Below, piece after piece: positions 25,648 through 34,696 of a stretch of 64,000 bases of DNA. Made by a program: the position numbers and the translations under genes. The notes below the pieces were generated by a model, which worked only from the letters and a program-made list of their open reading frames with translations, was not told the DNA's origin and searched no databases. Each line of letters starts with the position of its first letter. Position 1 is the first letter of the stretch. This DNA is from CAZMNY01 sp964567745 (GTDB taxonomy: Bacteria; Planctomycetota; Planctomycetia; Pirellulales; Pirellulaceae), in contig CAZMNY010000019.1 in the NCBI GenBank assembly GCA_964567745.1, positions 1-64,000 on the forward strand, written 5' to 3'.

Positions 25648-27444
25648 CTACTTCTGCTTCGGGCGATTGTCTCGGCGACCTCGAGGTTCTTTCTTCCGTT
25701 GCCCGCCGCCTTTCGGTTTCTTCTGCTGCACTTTGGCCCAGCTGTCTCGCAGCGGGACGACGCGGTGAAATGCCGGCTCGTTGGGATTCGATTCGCTTGG
25801 GTCGGCGCAGAAATAGCCAAGCCTCTCGAATTGAACTTGCAAGCCTGGTTCGATTTCCCGGAGGCTGGGCTCCAATTGGCATCCCTTGAGAACTTCCAAT
25901 GAATGTAGATTCAAATTCGCTGTGAAGTCCTCGTCGCCATCGGCCACTTCATTCGGATTCGATTTGGTGAACAGGTAGTCGTAGAGCTTGACGTCGCATT
26001 CGTACGCGTCGTTGGCTGAGACCCAGTGAAGCGTCGCTTTGACTTTACGGCCGTCGGGCGCCGAGCCTCCGCGCGATTCGGGATCGTAGGTGCATTGCAG
26101 CTCGACGATCTCGCCTGTCTCCGGATCCTTCACGATGTCGTTACAGGTGATGAAGTAGGCGTACCGCAGTCGCACTTCTCGGCCGGGCGCCAACCGGAAG
26201 AATTTCTTGGGCGGCTCCTCCATGAAGTCGTCTTGCTCGATGTACAAGACTTTCGAGAACGGCACATCGCGATGCCCCGCCTCGGGATCCTCAGGATTGT
26301 TGACCGCTCTCATCATCTCCGTTTGATCGTCCGGATAGTTCGTGATCACGACTCGCAATGGCTTCAGCACCGCCATCGCTCGAGGAGCGCGCTTGTTCAA
26401 GTCTTCGCGGACAGAGTGCTCGAGCACCTGCATGTCGATCACGCTGTTGAATTTGGCGACGCCAATCCGATCGCAAAACAGACGAATCGATTCGGGCGAA
26501 TATCCGCGGCGCCGCATGCCGACCAGCGTGGGCATGCGAGGATCGTCCCAACCGCCGACATGGCCTTGCTCCACCAACTGAAGCAGCTTTCGCTTGCTGG
26601 TGATCGTGTAGCTGAGATTGAGTCGAGCGAATTCGATCTGCTGCGGCGCATAAATCCCGATGTTTTCGATGAACCAATCATAGAGCGGTCGGTGATTTTC
26701 GAATTCCAGCGTACAGACGGAATGGGTGATCCGCTCGATGGAATCGGATTGGCCGTGGGTGAAGTCGTACATCGGATAGATGCACCACTCGTCGCCCGTT
26801 CGGTGGTGGTGTGAACGGAGGATGCGATAGAGCACGGGATCTCGCATGTTGATGTTAGGCGAGGCGACGTCGATCTTGGCTCGAAGCGTCCTGCTGCCAT
26901 CTTCAAACTCGCCAGCTTTCATCCGTTCGAACAAGTCGAGATTTTCTTCGATCGAGCGATTGCGAAACGGACTCTCCTTGCCCGCCGATGTCAGCGAACC
27001 GCGATACTCGCGCATCTCTTCGCCTGTCAAATCGCAGACGAAGGCCTTGCCCGCTTTGATCAAGATCATGGCGTAATCGTACAACTGACCGAAGTAGTCG
27101 GAGGCAAAGAACAAGCGGTCTTCCCAGTCGAAGCCGAGCCAACGGATGTCCTCTTCGATCGATTCGACATACTCCGTCTCTTCTTTCGACGGGTTCGTAT
27201 CGTCAAACCGCAAATTGCATTCGCCGTTGTACTTCGCGGCCAATCCGAAGTTCAGACAGATCGCTTTTGCGTGGCCAATGTGCAAGTAGCCATTCGGTTC
27301 GGGCGGGAATCGAGTGTGCACGCGTTGATCGTATTTGCCGTCCCGATTGTGCTGCTCAATGATGGTCTCGATGAAGTTCAGACGTGCGTTCTCGTCGCCC
27401 GCACCTTCCGAATCGGCAGGCTTATTGGGTTCTTGGTTCATCAC
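25648..27444 (-). CDS. glnS: Glutamine--tRNA ligase
   Basis: 598 residues; class I synthetase. HIGH motif at 55-58 within PPEPNGYLHIGHAKA; the KMSKS counterpart is ITSKRKL in SYTITSKRKLLQL. The QNIS-type segments MYDFTHGQSDSIERITHSVC and LEFENHRPLYDWF identify GlnRS rather than GluRS, and the two anticodon-binding beta-barrels fill the C-terminal third. A Lys/Arg/Gly-rich tail of about 30 residues (KGGGQRKKEPRGRRDNRPK) extends beyond the usual end and may help bind RNA. It charges tRNA-Gln in the cytosol. It lies 121 bases downstream of gltX on the same strand, so both may be in one transcript. Confidence 0.97.
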   Translation of the reverse strand: MMNQEPNKPADSEGAGDENARLNFIETIIEQHNRDGKYDQRVHTRFPPEPNGYLHIGHAKAICLNFGLAAKYNGECNLRFDDTNPSKEETEYVESIEEDIRWLGFDWEDRLFFASDYFGQLYDYAMILIKAGKAFVCDLTGEEMREYRGSLTSAGKESPFRNRSIEENLDLFERMKAGEFEDGSRTLRAKIDVASPNINMRDPVLYRILRSHHHRTGDEWCIYPMYDFTHGQSDSIERITHSVCTLEFENHRPLYDWFIENIGIYAPQQIEFARLNLSYTITSKRKLLQLVEQGHVGGWDDPRMPTLVGMRRRGYSPESIRLFCDRIGVAKFNSVIDMQVLEHSVREDLNKRAPRAMAVLKPLRVVITNYPDDQTEMMRAVNNPEDPEAGHRDVPFSKVLYIEQDDFMEEPPKKFFRLAPGREVRLRYAYFITCNDIVKDPETGEIVELQCTYDPESRGGSAPDGRKVKATLHWVSANDAYECDVKLYDYLFTKSNPNEVADGDEDFTANLNLHSLEVLKGCQLEPSLREIEPGLQVQFERLGYFCADPSESNPNEPAFHRVVPLRDSWAKVQQKKPKGGGQRKKEPRGRRDNRPKQK

Positions 27445-27565
27445 TCGGTCCTTTGAGCACTGGGTCTTGGCACTGCGAATTGGTTCGGCGTCGGGGCTCT
27501 AATCAAGCGGCGTGAGTAGCACTTGGGTTATTTACGCGGTTTCCATTTCTCACGCAACTCCATGC

Positions 27566-29140
27566 CTACTGAATCTCAGCGAGCTGGTTGAGCGTTCGTT
27601 CGATTCTCTTCAAGCAACGATCTCTTCCGAGGATGTCGAGCGTCTCGAACATGCCGAATCCGACCGCCTTGCCCGTTACCGCCACTCGCAAGGCGTGGAT
27701 AAGCTGTCCGATCTTGATTCCTTTGGCTTCCACGAAGGCTTTCAAGTCGACCTCTAACTCGGCGGGACCAGCGAATTCGATTTGTTCGAGGTGTTGCCGA
27801 TACTCTTTCAATAGTTCGGCCGCTTCGCTCGGCTTCACGAGCCGTTTTTGAAAGGCCTTGTCGTCATACGGAAACTCGTCGTTCGCGACAAAGAAATCGT
27901 CAAACTGAAGAACGTCTCCCGCAACTCTCATGCGGTCGCCGGCTGCGGCCAGGATGCGGCTCAAATAGGGCCCGATGTCACAAGCGGGCGGATCCGTGAC
28001 GAGTCCCGCTGCCTGCAGGAAGCCCAGGGCCATCTTGGTTTTCGGCTTTGCCGGCAACCGGTCCATGTATCGTTGTTGGAACGCGCCCAGTTTGACGGGG
28101 TCGAACTGGGCGGGCGCCGAGTTGACTCGGTCGAGCGAGAAACTGCTTATCATCTCGTAGCGCGACAAGTCTTCGGTCGAGCCGTCGAGCGACCAGCCGA
28201 GCAGGACGAGGTAGTTGGCAATCGCGTCGGGCAGGTAGCCGACTTGTTTGTAGAACGCGGTCAGCACGGGATTGAACGAATCCGGTGAGGTCTCGAGTCC
28301 GATGCGATCGGCAATGGCCGTTCCCTCGTCAAGCAGCTTCTTGAAGTCGCGATTCCTCACGTACTGTGCGATCTTGCGTTTACTCAGTTTCGGTTTGCCG
28401 CCGGGCTCCGACACTGCGGGAACGTGTGCGTATTCGGGCAAGTCGTATCCTAGCCCTTGAGCAATGAAGATCTGACGCGGCGTGTTGGAGAGGTGTTCGC
28501 CCCCTCGAATGACATGAGTGATCTTGTAGTCGTGATCGTCGACGACGCTGGCCAAGTGATAGATGGCTGTTCCGTCGACTCGCTCGATGACGTGGTCGGC
28601 CTCCTTGTTCCAGGCAAAACGCATCTCGCCGCAGACGAGGTCCTTGAATTCACACATTCCCTCGCGGGGCATTTTCAAGCGTACAACCGCTTGCCGTCCC
28701 TCGGCTTGAAAGCGGGCATCGTCCTCGTCGCTCTCCGCGGCCCATCGCCGGTCGTAGACGAAGTCCTGTTTGGCCTTCTCCGCCGTTTCTCGCAGGTCAG
28801 CCATTTCGTTGGCGGTCGAGTAGTCACGATAAGCGTGACCGCGCTCGAGCAGCGTCTGCGCGGCGGATGAGTAACGCTCGGATCGCTGTGACTGGTAGTA
28901 CGGCGCAAAGGGCCCGTCGACATCTGGGCCTTCGTCCCAATCGATTCCGAGCCAACGAAAGCCGTCGAGAATCGGCTGGAGTGACTCCTGGACATTCCGC
29001 TGCTGGTCGGTGTCGTCGATTCGCAGAACAAACTGGCCGCCGTTGTTTCTCGCGTACAGCCAATTGAAGAGCGCCGTACGCACTCCGCCAATATGGAGAT
29101 AGCCTGTCGGGCTGGGAGCGAAACGAGTTCGAACCGTCAT
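27566..29140 (-). CDS. gltX: Glutamate--tRNA ligase
   Basis: 524 residues; class I synthetase. RFAPSPTGYLHIGGVRTALF at residues 6-25 holds the HIGG form of the first signature, and KLSKRK (251-256) is the second. IRGGEHLSNTPRQIFIAQGL and the substrate-binding RVDGTAIYHLASVVDDHDY are typical. The C-terminal all-helical part is the bacterial anticodon-binding domain. It charges tRNA-Glu; because a GlnRS gene follows, it is probably a discriminating enzyme. The start ATG at 29140 matches the conserved N-terminus. Confidence 0.97.
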   Translation of the reverse strand: MTVRTRFAPSPTGYLHIGGVRTALFNWLYARNNGGQFVLRIDDTDQQRNVQESLQPILDGFRWLGIDWDEGPDVDGPFAPYYQSQRSERYSSAAQTLLERGHAYRDYSTANEMADLRETAEKAKQDFVYDRRWAAESDEDDARFQAEGRQAVVRLKMPREGMCEFKDLVCGEMRFAWNKEADHVIERVDGTAIYHLASVVDDHDYKITHVIRGGEHLSNTPRQIFIAQGLGYDLPEYAHVPAVSEPGGKPKLSKRKIAQYVRNRDFKKLLDEGTAIADRIGLETSPDSFNPVLTAFYKQVGYLPDAIANYLVLLGWSLDGSTEDLSRYEMISSFSLDRVNSAPAQFDPVKLGAFQQRYMDRLPAKPKTKMALGFLQAAGLVTDPPACDIGPYLSRILAAAGDRMRVAGDVLQFDDFFVANDEFPYDDKAFQKRLVKPSEAAELLKEYRQHLEQIEFAGPAELEVDLKAFVEAKGIKIGQLIHALRVAVTGKAVGFGMFETLDILGRDRCLKRIERTLNQLAEIQ

Positions 29141-29431
29141 TGGTGATATCCATAATCAAACGTTTATTATCGCCCTGAGAATCGCGTCCCGCCGCCGCAC
29201 TTTCGAGTTGGCGGGCGACACTGGGCATGTGCAATGCCGATTAGACGATATGGCCGCTCGATCAAAAAGGGGGGCCTGTCGAGCCGAAGCGGGTGGCGAC
29301 TTGGCGATTCGGTCGCCCAACAGTAATGAGCCGGCCGCGGACAGGTTGTTCGCGCCAATCGTAGCGACTCGCCTATTCGATTCGCGGCTCGCGCCCTACG
29401 GCTGGAACGATCAAGCGTGGCGACATTCGGC

Positions 29432-30535
29432 TCAAGCTGCACGGCGGCGTTTGAGTTTCCGAAGTCTTCGCCGTTCCGATTTGCTGAGGTTCTTCATTTC
29501 GTCTTCGTCGCCCAGCTCAGACGTCTTTGTGGCCGCTTGCTTCGGCTTGCTTTGGCGGTCGGTTTGCCGGTCGTGATCGTCCTCGGTCGAGGAATCGTCG
29601 AGGTCCGTTTTGGCCTGCTTTTGCTTCTTGGCATTGCGGTTCCGCCGCGACAACGGCCCCTCCGTCTTGTTTCTCGACGGCGACTCGGCAACCTCGGCTT
29701 TGCAATCGTCCTGACTTGCGGACTTGCTCTGTGCATCATCCTCCTGGCGCTCGCGACGAGGCGCGTCAACGTCGGGCAGCAAGCCATGGGCGTCCAAATA
29801 AACGAATCGCACATAAAGGCCGGTCGCCGTGACGAGCCCCAGATGACCGCACATTGCAGCGGACGAGCCAAGCAGAATCGCCAGCGGCTGCTCGGGCGAC
29901 CAAATCATTCCCAAAGAGACCGCGACAGCGAATCCATAGGCGAGAAACGAGGTCAAACTCGCGACGACCGTCAGGCGGCTATTCAGCGCCTCGGGCGCCA
30001 GCAGGAAGAGGAGCACTGAGCCGATCAGCAGCCAGACACCAAGTCCGCTCAGCTGCGCCGAGAAGTCGAAGACTTCGCCGAGGATCTCGTGAATTGCCAC
30101 GCTACTGTTAATGCTGCCCAGTACAAACGCGGCAGCGGCCCAAAGCCAGTAGCGGTAGCCGCCTCGATAGTCGTCGATACGATGACGTCGAATCAAGTAG
30201 GTCAGTAGACAGCTCGTCGCACCAACCAGCAGCAATGACGAACTGAGCCAACTCGCAAGGCTGCCGGGCGCTTGCGGATTGAGCATCGGCCAACTGGGCA
30301 AATTAGGATTTAGGACGTAGACCCAACCGTATCCCGCTTCGACAGCGGCAATGAGCGACAGGCCCATGGTCAAGAGAACGGCCCAAGTAAATCGCCGTTT
30401 GGGAATCAGGTTCGTCACCGATGGTTGCTGAGAGCGGTGGGCGGATTGCCCGTAACGCACGCGCGAGGGCACCGTCGAGTTTGACGTATCGGAGCTGCCA
30501 TCGTCTTCGCTGGATTGGCTCCGCGACGTATCCAT
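29432..30535 (-). CDS. Multi-pass membrane protein with charged C-terminal tail, unknown
   Basis: About 367 residues from ATG 30535. A polar, Ser-rich N-terminus (about 45 residues) precedes a first membrane helix (RFTWAVLLTMGLSLIAAVEA). Five or six more follow, including ASWLSSSLLLVGATSCLLTY, LWAAAAFVLGSINSSVAI, GVWLLIGSVLLFLLAP and VASLTSFLAYGFAVAVS. The last 110 residues are highly charged and probably disordered, ending in KSERRRLRKLKRRRAA. The start overlaps the stop of a short upstream frame as TAATG, which implies translational coupling and decides the start; 29 codons upstream there is another in-frame ATG that would overlap that frame. I do not recognise the family. The 291 bases between this gene and gltX hold nothing I can name. 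Confidence 0.75.
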   Translation of the reverse strand: MDTSRSQSSEDDGSSDTSNSTVPSRVRYGQSAHRSQQPSVTNLIPKRRFTWAVLLTMGLSLIAAVEAGYGWVYVLNPNLPSWPMLNPQAPGSLASWLSSSLLLVGATSCLLTYLIRRHRIDDYRGGYRYWLWAAAAFVLGSINSSVAIHEILGEVFDFSAQLSGLGVWLLIGSVLLFLLAPEALNSRLTVVASLTSFLAYGFAVAVSLGMIWSPEQPLAILLGSSAAMCGHLGLVTATGLYVRFVYLDAHGLLPDVDAPRRERQEDDAQSKSASQDDCKAEVAESPSRNKTEGPLSRRNRNAKKQKQAKTDLDDSSTEDDHDRQTDRQSKPKQAATKTSELGDEDEMKNLSKSERRRLRKLKRRRAA

Positions 30536-30666
30536 TAGCACTCGGCGACGACGGCCGTGACGTTGTCCGCTCCGACGATATTGCATCGGGTTCGTAGCTC
30601 CTCGGGCGTTGGTCTGCCGCAAGCCGCGGCGATAACTTGGCGTGAATGGCAGCTGTCGGCCAGCAA
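30535..30666 (-). pseudogene. C-terminal remnant of a PP2C-type protein phosphatase
   Basis: After an in-frame stop at 30667-30669 the minus strand reads 43 codons ending in TAA 30537-30535. The end, RCNIVGADNVTAVVAEC, resembles the last strand of PP2C phosphatases (GG-x-DNVTVVV pattern), and the helix before it (SRQVIAAACGRPTPEEL) fits too. The rest of a PP2C domain is absent: only about 270 bases separate this from the FAH gene and I find no DG or GD metal motifs there. Most likely the 3' stub of a deleted gene that once stood in an operon with the membrane protein. Confidence 0.4.
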
Positions 30667-30942
30667 TTAACCGGCCTTCAACAAGAACGCGAGTGCGCCA
30701 TCCGCCGTCGTTTTATTTGGTTCCGACCACTGGCGATTCCCTTGCCGCCCAGCCCAAAACAATCCCTGTCTTGGTGTGGATCCACTGACAAAGTTCGGCA
30801 ACCGAGCCCTTAAACTGTGGCCCACTTGCGCCAACCCTCGCGGTGGACGTCAATCGGAACACTCCACCCAATCGCTACAAACTGACATCACACAGGAAAG
30901 ACGGGCTGCCGCAGTTAAGTTCGGCCGCAGTTCTAGTTTCGG

Positions 30943-31818
30943 CTACGGAGCGTCATCCGCAGATTCTGCGACGACGGAATTCGTCAAGACGCCGAGGTGC
31001 TCGATTTCAACTTCGACCGTGTCGCCGTCCTTGAGGTAGATCGGGGGAGTGCGAGCCATACCGACTCCGGGCGGCGTTCCGGTGAAAATGAGATCGCCCG
31101 GTACGAGTGTGCAGACGGCCGAGAGATGCTCGATCAGATGAGGAATCGAGAAGATCAGCTGATTCGTATTGGAATCTTGCATGACCTCTCCGTTGAGTCG
31201 CAATGTGATGGCGAGGTTTCCCGGATCGGCGACCTCGTCGCGCGTGACCACATAGGGGCCGATCGGCGCGAAACTGTCAAACGTCTTGCCTTGCAGCCAT
31301 TGTCCGCCCGGTTTTTCGAGTTGCCAATCGCGCGCCGAGACGTCGTGCCCGCAAGCGTATCCGGCAATGTGCTTCCAGGCGTCGTCTCGAATAATTTGCT
31401 TTCCGCCTTGGCCAATGACGACCACGAGCTCCGCTTCATAGTCGACTTTTTGGCTGATTGCCGGCAGGACGATGGGATCGCCGTCGGCGGCCAGTGAAGA
31501 AGGGAACTTGTTGAAGACGACCGGTTCTGAGGGCGCGTCGACGCCCGATTCCGCCGCGTGGTCGGCGTAATTCAGGCCGATGCAAATCACTTTTTGGGGC
31601 GCAGGCACCGGGGACAGCAATTTGACGCTTTTGCTGCTGGCGCCTTTGGCCTTGGCCGTCGCCTCGGCGGCTCGAGCAAGTCCTTCGTCACCCATCGCCA
31701 AGAGCTCGGCCATGGAACAGGGCAACGAGTCATCGGCGCTGTGAATGTCAATGATCCGCTCGTCACGGTAAACGCCGCAGCGGGGTACGCCATCAGACAT
31801 GTAACTAACAAGTCGCAT
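30943..31818 (-). CDS. Fumarylacetoacetate hydrolase (FAH) family protein
   Basis: 291 residues. The FAH fold begins near residue 75 with PQKVICIGLNYADHAAESG. The metal-binding acidic residues are visible in KVDYEAELVVVIG (two Glu) and GHDVSARDWQ (Asp), followed by GKTFDSFAPIGPYVVT, LNGEVMQDSNTNQLIF and GDLIFTGTPPGVG. The N-terminal 70 residues form the usual cap domain. Members hydrolyse or isomerise 2-keto or acylpyruvate compounds in aromatic or sugar-acid breakdown. The exact reaction cannot be told, and no pathway genes lie beside it. Confidence 0.93.
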   Translation of the reverse strand: MRLVSYMSDGVPRCGVYRDERIIDIHSADDSLPCSMAELLAMGDEGLARAAEATAKAKGASSKSVKLLSPVPAPQKVICIGLNYADHAAESGVDAPSEPVVFNKFPSSLAADGDPIVLPAISQKVDYEAELVVVIGQGGKQIIRDDAWKHIAGYACGHDVSARDWQLEKPGGQWLQGKTFDSFAPIGPYVVTRDEVADPGNLAITLRLNGEVMQDSNTNQLIFSIPHLIEHLSAVCTLVPGDLIFTGTPPGVGMARTPPIYLKDGDTVEVEIEHLGVLTNSVVAESADDAP

Positions 31819-32168
31819 TTTCGATCGCCCTCAAAACACTCTCAGATTGCCTGCTCTAGTTCCACCTAGGCGCGAAGCGAGCTGTCGTAGCCAGAAGATG
31901 TCGCGCTTTGGAACTTGATCGGCGGTTGTTCGTTTCAGTTCAAAAAAGCCGACGGCCGATTCGATTTCGAATCCCGGTTCGACCGCAGGAAACATATCCG
32001 ATCGCTACAACCAGAGCAACCGTTAGAGTCCGTTCAGCCCGCCGTTTGACCGCGCCGGAATGCGACCTAGTTCTTCGTAGGCGACATGTCCTCGATCTGC
32101 GCCAACTGCACGTGTGAAGAAGAATAGATGTCGCCAATTCGGCACGAAGAATAAGCGGAACCCAATGA
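31819..32168. other. Spacer of about 350 bases, nothing recognised
   Basis: It lies between the divergent FAH and flagellin-like genes. Several stop codons in all frames, no RNA fold I can name, no clear promoter pair. It must contain both promoters. I also looked here for a missing flagellin N-terminus in other frames and did not find it. Confidence 0.4.
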
Positions 32169-33404
32169 TTGACAAGCCTCTTTTTCCGCAAGAGTCGCCA
32201 GGGTATGAAGCCGAGCACCGCCGGACATCCGCCGATCGGCCGCTGCCGGGTCAGTCGCGGTCTGCGAATCGCGGCTTTTGTCAGGATCGCGAAACTCGAA
32301 GGGCAGATTTCCAAGGTGCAAGTGGCCGCCGCCCGAGTCAACGCGGCATCGGCCAACGCCGCCCAAACTCAACTCACGCTCGACTCGATTCAAACACAAC
32401 TCAGCGCGATCCGCACCGCATTGTTGACCGACGAGGATCAGTCGCTAACGTCCACGCAATGGGATGCGAAGCAGGCCGAGATCGACACGGCCATCGATCT
32501 GATCAACTCGCTCGCGGCGACCGAGATCAGCGGCCGAAGTCGACTCGACGGTTCGACCGACTTCACCATCAGCGGCAAACGCGACGCCGAGATTCAGCGC
32601 CTCGAAGTCTACTCGGTCGGCGAAAACGAAATCTACGGAACGGTCACGACCCGAGCGCAACGCGGACGCATCACACACACTGGCGTCAGCGGAAACATCC
32701 AGTCGAACGCCACGTTCACTCTCGCGGGGAAGCAAGGATCGATTGCGGTTTCCGTAACGGCCGGCGAGACGCTCACCGCCGCTGCGGCTCGAATCAATCT
32801 CGAGACCCACGACACGGGAGTTGTTGCCGAAGTGAGCAACGACACGCTTACGTTTCGAACGGTCGACTACGGGGAGAAAGCGACCATCTCCGTCAGCGTA
32901 TCCTCTGGCACATTCGCCGTTGATGGCGGCAATGGAGACGGCACCGCTCAAGGGATTGACGCGGTCGCAAGAATCAACGGCGCCACACTCACGGGCGATG
33001 GCAACACATTCAATTACAGCCAAACGGGACTCCGCTTTCGGCTCGGCGGACTGAGCGGCTCGCTCGACCAGCTGTTCAGCGGCGGGGATCTATCCGGCTT
33101 GGCAACCAACACCTCGCAAGCGATTCGAGTCGTGGATGAGGCGATTGGACAAATCACTCGCTTGGAGGGTCGCGTCGATGGATTCGCCGACTCCGCGATC
33201 GACTCCGCTTCCTCGCTGCTCTACGGTTTTGAAGACTCGCTGGAAGCAGCGCTCGACTCAATCAACAAAGCGGATGAAACCGAAGAATCGACGCTCTTGA
33301 CAAAGAACAACGCTCTCATCGAAAGCGCAATCTCTTCGCTCTCCATTCTCAGCCAACAGCGATCGAGCATGATCGACATGCTACGAGCTTTGGCCGGATT
33401 CTAA
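32169..33404 (+). CDS. Flagellin-like protein with altered N-terminus
   Basis: 411 residues if started at TTG 32169; ATG 32205 is an alternative. From about residue 45 the sequence follows the flagellin N-domain helix (QISKVQVAAARVNAAS) and the KQAEIDTAIDLINSLA / SRSRLDGS-like stretch. The middle (about 165-215) has a hook-IN-type beta motif (IAVSVTAGETLTAAAARIN). The C-terminal domain is clear: AIRVVDEAIGQITRLEGRVD, then STLLTKNNALIESAISSLS. The first 50 or so residues expected of flagellin (the RLSTG-type helix) are missing or scrambled; only RVSRGLRIA recalls it. Either a frameshift or rearrangement removed the start, or this is a specialised filament protein. No other flagellar genes are near. 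Confidence 0.7.
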   Translation: MTSLFFRKSRQGMKPSTAGHPPIGRCRVSRGLRIAAFVRIAKLEGQISKVQVAAARVNAASANAAQTQLTLDSIQTQLSAIRTALLTDEDQSLTSTQWDAKQAEIDTAIDLINSLAATEISGRSRLDGSTDFTISGKRDAEIQRLEVYSVGENEIYGTVTTRAQRGRITHTGVSGNIQSNATFTLAGKQGSIAVSVTAGETLTAAAARINLETHDTGVVAEVSNDTLTFRTVDYGEKATISVSVSSGTFAVDGGNGDGTAQGIDAVARINGATLTGDGNTFNYSQTGLRFRLGGLSGSLDQLFSGGDLSGLATNTSQAIRVVDEAIGQITRLEGRVDGFADSAIDSASSLLYGFEDSLEAALDSINKADETEESTLLTKNNALIESAISSLSILSQQRSSMIDMLRALAGF

Positions 33405-33670
33405 GTCGCCCGCTTTCCGTCGCGCAATCCTAGGCGATGAACACGGAAGAAGGGGCGGGATCCGCAGCGAAATCTCTCGGTCCTTCATTCTGTGATCATG
33501 TCGATCCTGTCCAAAAACAAAACGCCAAGAACGTAAATAGTGAAGATGGCGTCTGGACCTCAAGGGCTGCCGTTTTGAAACGGGCCGACGAGTTGAATCA
33601 AGTAGGGGGATGGGTTATGCTGCGCGGCTCGATTTGGCTTGACGTCCCTATTCTTAGAGGAACAAATACT

Positions 33671-34276
33671 ATGGCTCATGAACTGCCGGCGCTGCCATAC
33701 GCCCACGACGCGTTGGAACCCCACATTGACGCGAAAACGATGGAGATTCATCACGGCAAGCACCATCAGGGTTATGTCACGAAACTCAATGGAGCACTCG
33801 AGGGCAGCGACTTGTGTTCGAAGAGCGTCGAGGATTTGGTCTCCGATTTGGCGTCCGTGCCGGAAGGGATTCGGGGTGCCGTTCGCAACAATGGCGGAGG
33901 CCACGCCAACCACAGTCTGTTTTGGACGATCATGGGTCCGGGAAAAGGCGGAGCTCCGAGCGGTGACTTGGCTGCAGCGATCGACCAGGCCTGCGGCAGT
34001 TTTGACGCTTTCAAGGAGCAGTTCTCCAATGCCGCAGCCACTCGCTTCGGTAGCGGCTGGGCTTGGCTGAGCGTCGATGGCGGCAATCTGGTTGTCGAGA
34101 GCACGCCGAATCAGGACACCCCGCTCATGGAAGGCCGGACACCTGTCTTGGGGCTGGACGTGTGGGAGCACGCTTATTACCTGAACTACCAAAACCGCCG
34201 CCCCGACTACGTTGCCGCATTTTGGAACGTCGTCGATTGGGACGCAGTCGCTGCTCGTTATGCTGCCGCCAAGTAG
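33671..34276 (+). CDS. sodA: Superoxide dismutase, Mn/Fe type
   Basis: 201 residues from ATG 33671, preceded by AGAGGA at normal spacing; a longer in-frame extension to 33437 has no conserved sequence. Metal ligands are His27 (EIHHGKHHQGYV), His81 (NHSLFW), Asp163 and His167 (GLDVWEHAYYLNY). Gln148 in STPNQDTPL and the GPGKGGAPSG loop favour a Mn-type enzyme. It converts superoxide to hydrogen peroxide and oxygen. No signal peptide, so cytosolic. It is followed by a strong terminator and is probably a single-gene transcript. Confidence 0.96.
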   Translation: MAHELPALPYAHDALEPHIDAKTMEIHHGKHHQGYVTKLNGALEGSDLCSKSVEDLVSDLASVPEGIRGAVRNNGGGHANHSLFWTIMGPGKGGAPSGDLAAAIDQACGSFDAFKEQFSNAAATRFGSGWAWLSVDGGNLVVESTPNQDTPLMEGRTPVLGLDVWEHAYYLNYQNRRPDYVAAFWNVVDWDAVAARYAAAK

Positions 34277-34696
34277 TTGAGTCGCGTCGCGAGTTCGATC
34301 GCAAAAAACAAAACGATGTTTTTGTCGTGGCGTTGAATCGCCAGGTGAAAACCAACAAAAAAGCCGAGCTAACCAGCTCGGCTTTTCCTGTTGACGCGTT
34401 TCCAAAGCGTCCCTATCATCCCGCACCGCCAGATGGCCAGAGGCAATTGGCCAACCATTGGCGGATGGAAAAACGGGCAGACTTTTCGGTTTGGTTTAAC
34501 TTTGCCGGTTGTACCACCCGAATAGATGTTTATAGCGCGTTGACAGGGTTCAATGCCGCTCGCTGCAAGGCGATCCGCAACTGTTGAGCCCGACATTCGC
34601 GCCGAAGATTCAACCTGACACGGGAGCAGGATAAGCGCCGCGCACGGACGCGCGGTCCGTCCTTACGAGAACCCAATTCACAAGGGACTGGATACG
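34277..34696. other. Spacer of about 420 bases, terminator only
   Basis: Apart from the hairpin at 34359-34386 I see no gene. The last 70 bases contain GCGCGGTCCGTCC-type GC-rich DNA and the AAGGGA ribosome site of the lipoprotein gene. Confidence 0.4.
34357..34386 (+). terminator. Rho-independent terminator after sodA
   Basis: AAAAGCCGAGCT and AGCTCGGCTTTT (34359-34370 and 34375-34386) form a 12-bp perfect stem with a four-base AACC loop, ending in T. The A-run on the other side makes it potentially bidirectional. It lies about 80 bases past the sodA stop. Confidence 0.9.

Noticed and set aside
26026..26814. 262-codon plus-strand frame over glnS
   Set aside because: Antisense to a certain GlnRS; composition is that of a shadow frame.
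33437..33670. N-terminal extension of superoxide dismutase
   Set aside because: The extra 78 residues are not conserved, while AGAGGA and ATG 33671 give the standard N-terminus.
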